In this document: one piece after another, positions 10,687 to 21,220 of the stretch | How the letters are laid out: each line of letters begins with the position of its first letter | Numbering within the stretch: position 1 is the stretch's first letter | Position numbers and translations under genes: made by a program | The notes under the pieces: generated by a model | Told to the model about the DNA's origin: nothing | The model's database searches: none | What the model saw: only the letters and a program-made list of their open reading frames with translations | From: Saccoglossus kowalevskii | Taxonomy: Eukaryota; Hemichordata; Enteropneusta; Harrimaniidae | Direction: 5' to 3' | DNA length: 27,791 nucleotides | Assembly: GCF_000003605.2 (NCBI RefSeq) | Contig: NW_003111022.1 | Coordinates: 1-27,791, forward strand

Positions 10687-13444
10687 ATCTCTTGGTGTAG
10701 TCTTGAATCTATGCAATGTTCCACTCGATATACATCCAGATTCCACTAACACCTAGATACAATGCTAGTAATATCTCCTGGTGTAGTGTGGAATCTATGC
10801 AATGTTCCACTCGATATACACCCAGATTCCACTAACACCTAGATACAATGCTAGTAATATCTCTTGGTGTAGTCTAGAATCTATGCAATGTTCCACTCGA
10901 TATACATCCAGATTCCACTAACATGTAGATACAATGCTAGTAATATCTCCTGGTGTAGTCTAGAATCTATGCAATGTTCCACTCGATATACACCCAGATT
11001 CCACTGACACCTAGATACAATGCTAGTAATATCTCTTGGTGTAGTCTTGAATCAATGCAATGTTCCACTCGATATACATCCAGATTCCACTATCACCTAG
11101 ATGCAATGCTAGTAATATCTCCTGGTGTAGTGTGGAATCTATGCAATGTTCCACTCGATATACACCCAGATTCCACTGACACCTAGATACAATGCTAGTA
11201 ATATCTCTTGGTGTAGTCTTGAATCTATGCAATGTTCCACTCGATATACATCCAGATTCCACTAACACGTAGATACAATGCTAGTAATATCTCCTGGTGT
11301 AGTCTAGAATCTATGCAATGTTCCACTCGATATACACCCAGATTCCACTGACACCTAGATACAATGCTAGTAATATCTCCTGGTGTAGTGTGGAATCTAT
11401 GCAATGTTCCACTCGATATACACCCAGATTCCACTAACACCTAGATACAATGCTAGTAATATCTCCTGGTGTAGACTAGAATCTATGCAATGTTCCACTC
11501 GATATACATCCAGATTCCACTAACACCAAGATACAATGCTAGTAATATCTCCTGGTGTAGTGTGGAATCTATGCAATGTTCCACTCGATATACACCCAGA
11601 TTCCACTGACACCTAGATACAATGCTAGTAATATCTCTTGGTGTAGTCTTGAATCTATGCAATGTTCCACTCGATATACATCCAGATTCCACTAACACCT
11701 AGATACAATGCTAGTAATATCTCTTGGTGTAGTCTAGAATCTATGCAATGTTCCACTCGATATACATCCAGATTCCACTAACACCTAGATACAATGCTAG
11801 TAATATCTCCTGGTGTAGTGTGGAATCTATGCAATGTTCCACTCGATATACACCCAGATTCCACTGACACCTAGATACAATGCTAGTAATATCTCTTGGT
11901 GTAGTCTAGAATCTATGCAATGTTCCACTCGATATACATCCAGATTCCACTAACACCTAGATACAATGCTAGTAATATCGCCTGGTGTTGTGTGGAATCT
12001 ATGCAATGTTCCACTCGATATACACCCAGATTCCACTGACACCTAGATACAATGCTAGTAATATCTCTTGGTGTAGTCTTGAATCTATGCAATGTTCCAC
12101 TCGATATACATCCAGATTCCACTAACACCTAGATACAATGCTAGTAATATCTCCTGGTGTAGTGTGGAATCTATGCAATGTTCCACTCGATATACACCCA
12201 GATTCCACTGACACCTAGATACAATGCTAGTAATATCTCTTGGTGTAGTCTTGAATATATGTAATGTTCCACTCGATATACATCCAGATTCCACTAACAC
12301 CTAGATACAATGCTAGTAATATCTCCTGGTGTAGTGTGGAATCTATGCAATGTTCCACTCGATATACACCCAGATTCCACTAACACCTAGATACAATGCT
12401 AGTAATATCTCTTGGTGTAGACTAGAATCCATGCAATGTTCCACTCGATATACACCCAGATTCCACTAATACCTAGATACAATGCTAGTAATATCTCCTG
12501 GTGTAGTGTGGAATCTATGCAATGTTCCACTCGATATACACCCAGATTCCACTAACATCTAGATACAATGCTAGTAATATCTCGTGGTGTAGTGTGGAAT
12601 CTATGCAATGTTCCACTCGATATACACCCAGATTCCACTGACACCTAGATACAATGCTAGTAATATCTCCTGGTGTAGTGTGGAATCTATGCAATGTTCC
12701 ACTCGATATACACCCAGATTCCACTAACATCTAGATACAATGCTAGTAATATCTCGTGGTGTAGTGTGGAATCTATGCAATGTTCCACTCGATATACACC
12801 CAGATTCCACTGACACCTAGATACAATGCTAGTAATATCTCCTGGTGTAGTGTGGAATCTATGCAATGTTCCACTCGATATACACCCAGATTCCACGGAC
12901 ACCTAGATACAATGCTAGTAATATCTCTTGGTGTAGTCTTGAATCAATGCAATGTTCCACTCGATATACACCCAGATTCCACTAACACCTAGATACAATG
13001 CTAGTAATATCTCTTGGTGTAGTCTTGAATCTATGCAATGTTCCACTCGATATACATCCAGATTCCACTAACACATAGATACAATGCTAGTAATATCTCC
13101 TGGTGTAGTGTGGAATCTATGCAATGTTCCACTCGATATACACCCAGATTCCACTGACACCTAGATACAATGCTAGTAATATCTCTTGGTGTAGTCTAGA
13201 ATCTATGCAATGTTCCACTCGATATACATCCAGATTCCACTAACACCTAGATACAATGCTAGTAATATCTCCTGGTGTAGTCTAGAATCTATGCAATGTT
13301 CCACTCGATATACATCCAGATTCCACTAACACCTAGATACAATGCTAGTAATATCTCCTGGTGTAGTGTGGAATCTATGCAATGTTCCACTCGATATACA
13401 CCCAGATTCCACTGACACCTAGATACAATGCTAGTAATATCTCT
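10687..13444. repeat. Sat86 satellite array, right block
   Basis: This is the continuation of the 86-bp array between the two family I copies. It is 2758 bp, which is 32 monomers plus the 6-bp target duplication at 10687-10692. The two transposon insertion points therefore fall at the same monomer phase. Positions 10892-11723 match 1-832 without a difference that I could find. They share rare variants such as CATGTAG, TATCACC, TAGATGCAATG, CACGTAG and ACACCAAG. The array stops abruptly at ATCTCT before copy 2 and does not resume on the far side. Confidence 0.95.
10892..11723. repeat. 832-bp Sat86 segment identical to positions 1-832
   Basis: Read base by base, this segment and 1-832 (shift 10891) agree until 11724, where this copy has T and position 833 has C. 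The left end of the shared block cannot be judged because the window begins inside it. The segment spans about ten monomers and carries at least five rare variants in the same order. It therefore reflects a segment-level copying event and not chance similarity of monomers. Confidence 0.85.
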
Positions 13445-14779
13445 CAGTGTTCTCCACAATCCAAATTAGCTGGTGGGCGGCCTAATTAGCATAAATTTGC
13501 ATATTAATTTGCATATCATTTACATACAGCATTCTCGCATTTATGACATGAACTGCAATACACACTAAGTTATTTACTATTCTCTTTTTAATTTAATTTA
13601 ATTTAATTTAATTGGAACATGTTACAATTTTTTGAAATACAAACAGATTGGTCACTATCAATATTTACGAAATGCAAAAAGTTTGAAATCGGTGATTTAT
13701 GCGTTCGCAAATTATTCTGCGTTCATGAAATGCAATTCGAGTAACCAAGAGCAAGTACAAAACATAATTGAGTTATAAGGTAGAAAATATACGAGATGAA
13801 TTGCCCACGAAGCCAAAACAGACAATTTGTCAAAACAAAATCCATAACATTTTTATTTGTGGCATCTACTCACCCGTGCCGACGGACGGTAAGATGCATT
13901 TACGCATGTACGGCCACGATACGTTGCGTTTTCACACATTGTTTTGGAATTCAAGAAAAAAATGCTAGCAATCGGCAAAATAAAAGAATCTGACATGTTC
14001 TCGAAAGATTAGACATAAAAAAATAGATAAATTGAAAAAAGTACGTGGAAAAGATAACTAAAATATTATTCAATTACAAATACTCGCGGTAAACTAATCC
14101 AGCAGTCATGTTTGATGTTTATTACCGCTTTCCGAATTCAGTACACGAACACCCAGAATGCGCTGTTCCCCTATGCAACTTAGATACTAAATCGTTACAG
14201 CGCCAACAGCGGTGGGTAGCAGACGGTCGTTGAATGGGGTAGATCAAAAGGTCATCAGTTTGCCTTCTCCATGCTGTTTTCACAATGAAAATCGAGCGAA
14301 CATTGTAAATACGGCTAGAATTTAAATTTTTGTTCGAGTTTACATGCAATCTGCTAATATATTTGTTTATTTTCTGTGCATATACATTTCGTTCGTATTT
14401 ACTTCTTTCTTTCGTGATCGGAAGACGATTATTAAAAATACAGCTGTAAATTGAAACCACTGTAGTTGCGTATCGTGAGCAATAAGTGGCAACAATGTCG
14501 GGCGACAATGAATTCAAGCGATTGACACATTGCCATGAATACACTTGATAACTGCTTGCAGACTTCCAATGGACATTGTTTATGTTTGGACAGTTGAAAC
14601 AATAGCAAAATAAAGGGTTGGGCAACTACTCTTTTGTTTAGGCTTGGGAAGAACAATGCAAGCTTTTTACAAATAATTTCAGCTGGATGTACGTTGGTGG
14701 GCGGGTGTTGAGAGTTACTGGGCAGCCGTAAAACTTGATGGGCGGGCCGCCCGCCTAAAACCCCTTGTGGAGAACACTG
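13445..14779 (+). mobile_element. Non-autonomous hAT-like DNA transposon, family I copy 2
   Basis: This 1335-bp copy is in the same orientation as copy 1. Its 15-bp inverted repeats are at 13445-13459 and 14765-14779. I count about 17 substitutions and two small indels against copy 1: a longer AATTT run near 13593, and loss of two bases near 13865. The left flank is Sat86 ending in ATCTCT, at the same monomer phase as copy 1. The right flank (ACATGTGCTAC) is not satellite and does not repeat ATCTCT, so there is no target duplication. Subterminal GGGCG motifs are at 13475 and at 14699, 14720 and 14740, with GGGCAG at 14720. It lies exactly at the edge of the Sat86 array. Confidence 0.87.
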
Positions 14780-14928
14780 ACATGTGCTACACACATTTCA
14801 GGTTTAAAATTAGAACATCTTAGATGCTTGGTCAATTGTTTACAGTTGATTTTATTTGACAAGTAAAAACTTGAAGGGTCACAATACGAGATCATTTTGT
14901 AAAACTTGAGATTTTGACCTTAAGTCAG
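14780..14928. other. Unique AT-rich spacer between element I copy 2 and IIa
   Basis: These 149 bp match neither satellite nor transposon family in this window. I see no open frame of note, no RNA gene and no repeat. It is the first unique DNA to the right of the Sat86 array and would make a useful anchor for placing the locus. Confidence 0.7.
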
Positions 14929-15620
14929 CAGGGTTCTCCACGGTTTGAAAATTAAACAGGGCGCGCCAATGTGAAGTGGGCGTGGCACATTTGTAACGTG
15001 CATCATTGGCAAGGATGGAAACTAAAAAAATCTATTAATCTACATATATTATTACATATGCATAATATATATTTATTATTACAAAATGAATAGGAATTTT
15101 GAAGAGCTATTATTAAGTAAACGTCAGCACGTACAATCAGCTGATTTTAGCTGCACGATTCCTCAAGCGGCGACATCAGTTGTTTACAAGTAATGATCGC
15201 GTCCAGAAAATAACGTAACAAGTTTGTTAATTTATTTTCCCAAATAGATACATACATGCTTTATTTAATTTTTAGCAAAAATTTATATTTATGATTTATA
15301 TTTATTTGGACGAAGCAAAATAAAATGTATGTCGCACAAACGTTCGTAATTGGTTCATTAAAAAACTTGCATGAATGGCACCAAAAAACAAGGTGATCAA
15401 ACGAAATAAAATGTACACAATAGAAGATTTTCGATCTGCAGTTAACAGTTACTATCAAAAATAATAGAATTAGGTATAAAAAAAACAAAATACATACTTA
15501 AAAGAATAATTTTCATTCGAAATCGAAAGTTTGTTGATGTCTGCTTCATTGAAAACAGCTATGACCCGGAAACAGTTCATTTTACTGTGTGCACCCTGAT
15601 ACTATGTAACGATGCTTTTG

Positions 15621-15659
15621 ATTGGCCAAAGCCACGCATTGACGCGAAAAACAACCAAT
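15621..15659. promoter_or_regulatory. Paired inverted CCAAT boxes in element IIa
   Basis: ATTGG (15621-15625) and CCAAT (15655-15659, within ACCAATCAGA) face each other 34 bases apart, with GACGCGAAAA, an E2F-like string, between them. The pair and its spacing are kept in IIb (17643 and 17677) and IIc (27004 and 27038). ACCAATCAGA is close to the NF-Y consensus. Promoter activity is an inference, and conservation among copies may reflect common descent only. Confidence 0.35.
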
Positions 15660-15997
15660 CAGAATATTTGTTCCAAAAGAACACAAGTAAATTTATTTCC
15701 TCCACTTATGATGCGAGTTGAAAGCATGGACGTTTTAATGGGGTTTTTAAATCGTGATTTAAAGAAAATTCAACTTTAAATAGTGACATTTAAATATAAA
15801 CATTTACATGTTCAAGCAAGCATTCGTGTGGACTTCTTGGTGATCAGCAATGTCTGTGATGGTACGTCGGCTGCGCTGGTCGTTTGTTCCACTCGGCGGT
15901 GACGATGTTGCTGCTACCTAGTCACGGCGTGAACTTGGTTTTAACCATAGACCTTATGGTTTAGCGAATGGTTTTACCGATAACGATTTTATATATT

Positions 15998-16005
15998 TGA
16001 CGTCA
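15998..16005. promoter_or_regulatory. Palindromic CRE-like site TGACGTCA beside a TATA-like run
   Basis: TGACGTCA is the full consensus binding site of the CREB/ATF family. It directly follows TTTTATATATT. The same combination occurs in IIb (18020-18027) and IIc (27408-27415). Together with the CCAAT pair it makes this part of family II look like a polymerase II promoter. That reading is tentative. Confidence 0.35.
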
Positions 16006-16102
16006 CCCTGGCAGTAAAAATATGGGTACGGTAATGCACTTTTCTAGGCCACATGTTCATTTTTAATCGTGTTGAAAAAACTTGTAACTTTTTGTTTGGT
16101 GG

Positions 16103-16136
16103 TGTTATCACCTCACGGTGACCTGCTACGATAACA
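16103..16136. repeat. Imperfect hairpin in element IIa
   Basis: TGTTATC (16103-16109) and GATAACA (16130-16136) are inverted repeats. Inside them TCACC (16108-16112) and GGTGA (16117-16121) can pair around a TCAC loop. IIb keeps the structure. IIc keeps it too but has about 10 extra bases (GCATGGAGGT) just upstream. The role is unknown. Confidence 0.5.
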
Positions 16137-16258
16137 AACCGGAATTTTCACAGTTGCACCTTAAAACAATGAACCAGTTACCCTGAGCACGATGAATCAT
16201 CTTCGGAAGACAATGAGTGTTGGCCTGTTTTGTAAACAATTCTTTGTCTGGGACCATG

Positions 16259-16337
16259 CAGGGCGCACAGGAAATATAACAGGGCGCTGACAATTTAAAC
16301 AGGGCGCCAATTTCAGATAACAGGGCGCGGCGCCCTG
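16259..16337 (+). repeat. Phased CAGGGCGC subterminal repeats of element IIa
   Basis: CAGGGCGC starts at 16259, 16280, 16300 and 16321. The last copy continues into the palindrome CAGGGCGC-G-GCGCCCTG (16321-16337). Steps of 20-21 bases correspond to about two helical turns, so all copies would face the same side of the DNA. IIb (18281, 18302, 18322, 18343) and IIc (27679, 27700, 27720, 27741) have identical spacing. Subterminal repeats of this kind bind transposase in known hAT elements, so a transposase-binding role is likely but inferred. Confidence 0.75.
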
Positions 16338-16362
16338 TAAAAACCCCTCGTGGAGAACCCTG

Positions 16363-16949
16363 TGCACATGCACTATTAATAGAGTAAAACCGTACATGAA
16401 CTTGTTTATACAGATCTTTGATATAATGAAGTATTCTAGCTCTGTTAGAAGCCCATGTGCTTACATAAGTATTAACTTTTTCACCACTAGTTCTCTGTTT
16501 TCATCACAAACTCACAAAATAATTTATAGTCTTTTATAGTCTGCTCTTTCCTTTAGAAGATTTGGACAAAAATAGACAAATTTTTCGAGTTAACCTGACA
16601 ATTGACTCAAATTTTGTCCTTTGGCTTTAAAATTACGGTTCATTTCCAGAAATATTGAAGAATACAAGAAAAAAGTGCAGACAAATGTGGGTGAGAAAGT
16701 CTGGTGCTGAAAAGGTTGAGGTGTGTCTATGGTCGAAATAAGGCATAATAATTTGGTATACCTATATACATTGTATGCATTTTACATGCACTTACATGCA
16801 CTTTTATTGGAGATACCGTACATTTATGATATAGCTCATACTGTTTCATAGCATTAAATACAAACGCAGCTAAGCCACTGTAGAAGTACAGCATTTTGAG
16901 TTTTGAGTAATTCAAGAAATTTATTTACAGTTGGTTGGGTGCAGTAGTA
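16363..16949. other. Unique AT-rich region between IIa and the gap
   Basis: These 587 bp are not satellite or transposon. Small internal duplications are visible: TTTATAGTC twice near 16521-16540 and ACATGCACTT twice near 16784-16803. There is no long open frame. One short stretch (16650-16690) looks exon-like, with a CAG acceptor and a GTGAGA donor. Nothing else can be supported. Confidence 0.6.
16650..16690 (+). other. Possible 41-bp internal exon
   Basis: The stretch is preceded by GGTTCATTTCCAG, a plausible 3' splice site, and followed by GTGAGAAAG, a plausible 5' splice site. It can encode a charged peptide, NIEEYKKKVQTNV, in one frame. That frame stays open through the putative donor to a TGA a few codons later, and upstream to about 16606. 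No partner exons are seen in the window and I recognise no protein. This could easily be chance. Confidence 0.2.
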
Positions 16950-16999
16950 NNNNNNNNNNNNNNNNNNNNNNNNNNNNNNNNNNNNNNNNNNNNNNNNNN
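16950..16999. other. Assembly gap (50 N)
   Basis: Exactly 50 N bases, which may be a fixed placeholder and not a measured length. Alignment with IIa and IIc shows that about 46 bases of the IIb 5' terminus, including its terminal inverted repeat and GGGCG motif, are missing here. Confidence 0.98.
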
Positions 17000-18384
17000 A
17001 GTGGGCGTGGCACATTGTACGTGCATCATTGGCAAGGATGTTGAAAAATGGAAACCAAAAAATCTATTAATCTACATATTATTACATATGCATAATATAT
17101 ATTTTGAAGAGCTATTATTAAGTAAACGTCAGCACGTACAATCAGCTGATTTTTCAACTTCAATCAACTAAGTTAGCTGCACGATTCCTCAAGCGGCGAC
17201 ATCAGTTGTTTACAAGTAATGATCGCGTCCAGAAAAAAACGTAACAAGTTTGTTAATTTATTTTCCCAAATAGATACATACATGCTTTATTTAATTATTT
17301 GCAAAAATGTATATTTATGATTTATATTTATTTGGACGAAGCAAAATAAAATATATGTCGCACAAACGTTCGTAATTGGTTCATTAAAAAACTTGCACGA
17401 ATGGCACCAAAAACCAAGGTGATCAAACGAAATAAAATGTACACAATAGATTTTCGATCTACAGTTAACAGTTACTATCAAAAATAATAGAATTAGGTAT
17501 AAAAAAAACAAAATACATATTTAAAAGAATAATTTTCATTCGAATCGAAAGTTTGTTGATGTCTGCTTCGTTGAAAACAGCTATGACCCGGAAACAGTTC
17601 ATTTTACTGTGTGCATCCTGATACTATGTAATGATGCTTTTGATTGGCCAAAGCCATGCATTGACGCGAAAAACAACCAATCAGAATATTTGTTCCAAAA
17701 GAACACAAGTAAATTTATTTCCTCCACTTATGATGCGAGTTGAAAGCATGGCCGTTTTACTGGGGTTTTTAAATCGTGATTTAAAGAAAATTCAACTTTA
17801 AATAGTGACATTTAAATATAAACATTTACATGTTCAAGCAAGCATTCGTGTGGACTTCTTGTTGATCAGCAATGTCTGTGATGGTACGTCGGCTGCGCTG
17901 GTCGTTTGTTCCACTCGGCGGTGACGATGTTGCCGCTACCTAGTCACGGCGTGATCTTGGTATAACCATAGGCCTTATGATTTAGCGAATGTGTTTTACC
18001 GATAACAATTTTATATATTTGACGTCACCCTGGCAGTAAAAATATGGGTACGGTAATGCACTTCTCTAGGCCACATGTTCATTTTTAATCGTGTTGAAAA
18101 AACTTGTAACTTTTTGTTTGGTGGTGTTATCACCTCACGGTGACCTGCTACGATAACAAACCGGAATTTTCACAGTTGCACCTTAAAACAATGAACCAGT
18201 TACCCTGAGCACGATGAATCATCTTCGGAAGACAATGAGTGTTGGCCTGTTTTGTAAACAATTCTTTGTCTGGGACCATGCAGGGCGCACAGGAAATATA
18301 ACAGGGCGCTGACAATTTAAACAGGGCGCCAATTTCAGATAACAGGGCGCGGCGCCCTGTAAAAACCCCTCGTGGAGAACCCTG
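17000..18384 (+). mobile_element. hAT-like DNA transposon, family II copy b (5' end in the gap)
   Basis: The visible part begins at AGTGGGCGTGG, which corresponds to base 47 of IIa, and ends in the 14-bp terminal repeat at 18371-18384. Differences special to this copy are loss of about 25 bases near 17100, about 19 extra bases near 17152-17170, and a 3-base deletion near 17448. It shares with IIa the absence of a 40-base segment that IIc has near 27258. The base after its 3' end is the first base of Sat38 (CCCTACAGTTCC). That is the same monomer phase at which IIc is inserted. Its left flank and any left target duplication are hidden by the gap. Confidence 0.85.
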
Positions 18385-19250
18385 CCCTACAGTTCCACTG
18401 AGTTATAATTCTTCAGGTGAACCCTACAGTTCCACTGAGTTTATAATTTATGAGGTGAACCCTACAGTTCTACTGAGTTTATAATTCTTGAGGTGAACCC
18501 TACAGTTCCACTGAGTTTATAATTCTTGAGGTGAACCCTACAGTTCTACTGAGTTTATAATTCTTGAGGTGAACCCTACAGTTCCACTGAGTTTATAATT
18601 CTTGAGGTGAACCCTACAGTTCCACTGAGTTTATAATTCTTGAGGTGAACCCTACAGTTCCACTGAGTTTATAATTCTTGAGGTGAACCCTACAGTTCTA
18701 CTGAGTTTATAATTCTTGAGGTGAACCCTACAGTTCCACTGAGTTTATAATTCTTGAGGTGAACCCTACAGTTCTACTGAGTTTATAATTCTTGAGGTGA
18801 ACCCTACAGTTCTACTGAGTTTATAATTTTTGAGGTGAACCCTACAGTTCCACTGAGTTTATAATTCTTGAGGTGAACCCTACAGTTCCACTGAGTTTAT
18901 AATTCTTGAGGTGTACCCTACAGTTCCACTGAGTTTATAATTCTTGAGGTGAACCCTACAGTTCCACTGAGTTTATAATTCTTGAGGTGAACCCTACAGT
19001 TCCACTGAGTTTATAATTCTTGAGGTGAACCCTACAGTTCCACTGAGTTTATAATTCTTGAGGTGAACCCTACAGTTCCACTGAGTTTATAATTCTTGAG
19101 GTGAACCCTACAGTTCTACTGAGTTTATAATTCTTGAGGTGAACCCTACAGTTCCACTGAGTTTATAATTCTTGAGGTGAACCCTACAGTTCCACTGAGT
19201 TTATAATTCTTGAGGTGAACCCTACAGTTCTACCGAGTTTATAATTCTTG

Positions 19251-19854
19251 AGGTGTACCCTACAGTTCCACTGAGTTTATAATTCTTGAGGTGAACCCTA
19301 CAGTTCCACTGAGTTATAATTCTTGAGGTGAACCTTACAGTTCCACTGAGTTATAATTCTTGAGGTGAACCCTACAGTTCCACTGAGTTTATAATTCTTG
19401 AGGTGAACCCTACAGTTCTACTGAGTTTATAATTCTTGAGGTGAACCCTACAGTTCTACTGAGTTTATAATTCTTGAGGTGAACCCTACAGTTCTACTGA
19501 GTTTATAATTCTTGAGGTGAACCCTACAGTTCCACTGAGTTTATAATTCTTGAGGTGTACCCTACAGTTCCACTGAGTTTATAATTCTTGAGGTGAACCC
19601 TACAGTTCCACTGAGTTATAATTCTTGAGGTGAACCTTACAGTTCCACTGAGTTATAATTCTTGAGGTGAACCCTACAGTTCCACTGAGTTTATAATTCT
19701 TGAGGTGAACCCTACAGTTCTACTGAGTTTATAATTCTTGAGGTGAACCCTACAGTTCTACTGAGTTTATAATTCTTGAGGTGAACCCTACAGTTCTACT
19801 GAGTTTATAATTCTTGAGGTGAACCCTACAGTTCCACTGAGTTTATAATTCTTG
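19251..19854. repeat. Perfect 302-bp higher-order repeat in Sat38 (two copies)
   Basis: Positions 19251-19552 recur at 19553-19854 with no difference that I could see. The unit is eight monomers, six of 38 bp and two of 37 bp. It starts with the GTGTACCC variant and includes the AACCTTACAG variant followed by three GTTCTACTG monomers. A third copy begins at 19855 but diverges near 19918. A related but altered stretch begins near 20177. Confidence 0.85.
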
Positions 19855-20499
19855 AGGTGTACCCTACAGTTCCACTGAGTTTATAATTCTTGAGGTGAAC
19901 CCTACAGTTCCACTGAGTTTATAATTCTTGAGGTGAACCCTACAGTTCCACTGAGTTTATAATTCTTGAGGTGAACCCTACAGTTCCACTGAGTTTATAA
20001 TTCTTGAGGTGAACCCTACAGTTCCACTGAGTTTATAATTCTTGAGGTGAACCCTACAGTTCTACTGAGTTTATAATTCTTGAGGTGAACCCTACAGTTC
20101 CACTGAGTTTATAATTCTTGAGGTGAACCCTACAGTTCCACTGAGTTTATAATTCTTGAGGTGAACCCTACAGTTCTACCGAGTTTATAATTCTTGAGGT
20201 GTACCCTACAGTTCCACTGAGTTTATAATTCTTGAGGTGAACCCTACATTTCCACTGAGTTATAATTCTTGAGGTGAACCTTACAGTTCCACTGAGTTAT
20301 AATTCTTGAGGTGAACCCTACAGTTCCACTGAGTTTATAATTCTTGAGGTGAACCCTACAGTTTCACTGAGTTATAATTCTTGAGGTGAACCCTACAGTT
20401 CCACTGAGTTTATAATTCTTGAGGTGTACCCTACAGTTCCACTGAGTTTATAATTCTTGAGGTGAACCCTACAGTTCCACTGAGTTATAATTCTTGAGG

Positions 20500-21220
20500 T
20501 GAACCCTACAGTTCCACTAAGTTTATAATTCTTGAGGTGAACCCTACAGTTCCACTGAGTTTATAATTCTTGAGGTGAACCCTACAGTTCTACTGAGTTT
20601 ATAATTCTTGAGGTGAACCCTACAGTTCCACTGAGTTTATAATTCTTGAGGTGAACCCTACAGTTCCACTGAGTTTATACTTCTTGAGGTGAACCCTACA
20701 GTTCCACTGAGTTTATAATTCTTGAGGTGAACCCTACAGTTCCACTGAGTTATAATTCTTGAGGTGAACCCTACAGTTCCCCTGAGTTTATAATTCTTGA
20801 GGTGAACCCTACAGTTCCACTGAGTTATAATTCTTGAGGTGAACCCTACAGTTCTACTGAGTTTATAATTCTTGAGGTGAACCCTACAGTTCCACTGAGT
20901 TATAATTCTTGAGGTGAACCCTACAGTTCCACTGAGTTATAATTCTTGAGGTGAACCCTACAGTTCCACTGAGTTATAATTCTTGAGGTGAACCCTACAG
21001 TTCCACTAAGTTTATAATTCTTGAGGTGAACCCTACAGTTCCACTGAGTTTATAATTCTTGAGGTGAACCCTACAGTTCTACTGAGTTTATAATTCTTGA
21101 GGTGAACCCTACAGTTCCACTGAGTTTATAATTCTTGAGGTGAACCCTACAGTTCCACTGAGTTTATACTTCTTGAGGTGAACCCTACAGTTCCACTGAG
21201 TTTATAATTCTTGAGGTGAA
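20500..21220. repeat. Sat38 duplicated block with a 489-bp shift
   Basis: Two rare variants, CCACTAAGTTTATAA (20514 and 21003) and GAGTTTATAC (20671 and 21160), recur in the same order at a shift of exactly 489 bp. That equals 13 monomers including five short ones. CCACTAAG appears twice more near 21910 and 22023, so the block has been copied further in part. Confidence 0.7.

Larger units (their letters stand above)
14929..16362 (+). mobile_element. Non-autonomous hAT-like DNA transposon, family II copy a
   Basis: This 1434-bp element has perfect 14-bp inverted repeats: CAGGGTTCTCCACG at 14929-14942 and its complement at 16349-16362. It carries CAGGGCGC at 14957 and four direct copies near the 3' end (16259, 16280, 16300, 16321) at steps of 21, 20 and 21 bases. 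The last is half of a palindrome. The flanks (TAAGTCAG on the left, TGCACATG on the right) share no target duplication. There is no transposase. A minus-strand frame at 15261-15488 is present in all three copies, but it starts at TTG and is AT-driven and hydrophobic, so I do not call it a gene. Against IIb and IIc this copy lacks an 11-base segment near 15015. Confidence 0.85.

Noticed and set aside
15261-15488. A 75-codon hydrophobic minus-strand frame present in IIa, IIb and IIc
   Set aside because: It starts at TTG in a run of A/T and its hydrophobic make-up follows from AT-rich sequence. Presence in all three is expected from descent.
15886-15898. Common origin of Sat86, Sat38 and element II based on GTTCCACT
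   Set aside because: The shared strings are only 8-10 bases (GTTCCACTCG in Sat86 and II, GTTCCACT in Sat38). This is too short in such repetitive sequence to support homology.
15849-15920. Short plus-strand frame MSVMVRRLRWSFVPLGGDDVAAT in IIa and IIb, with a synonymous change
   Set aside because: Only 23 codons long, and it is disrupted in IIc by a 40-base segment, so there is no evidence of function.
16935-17171. A plus-strand open frame across the N gap
   Set aside because: It depends on unknown bases and runs into a transposon.
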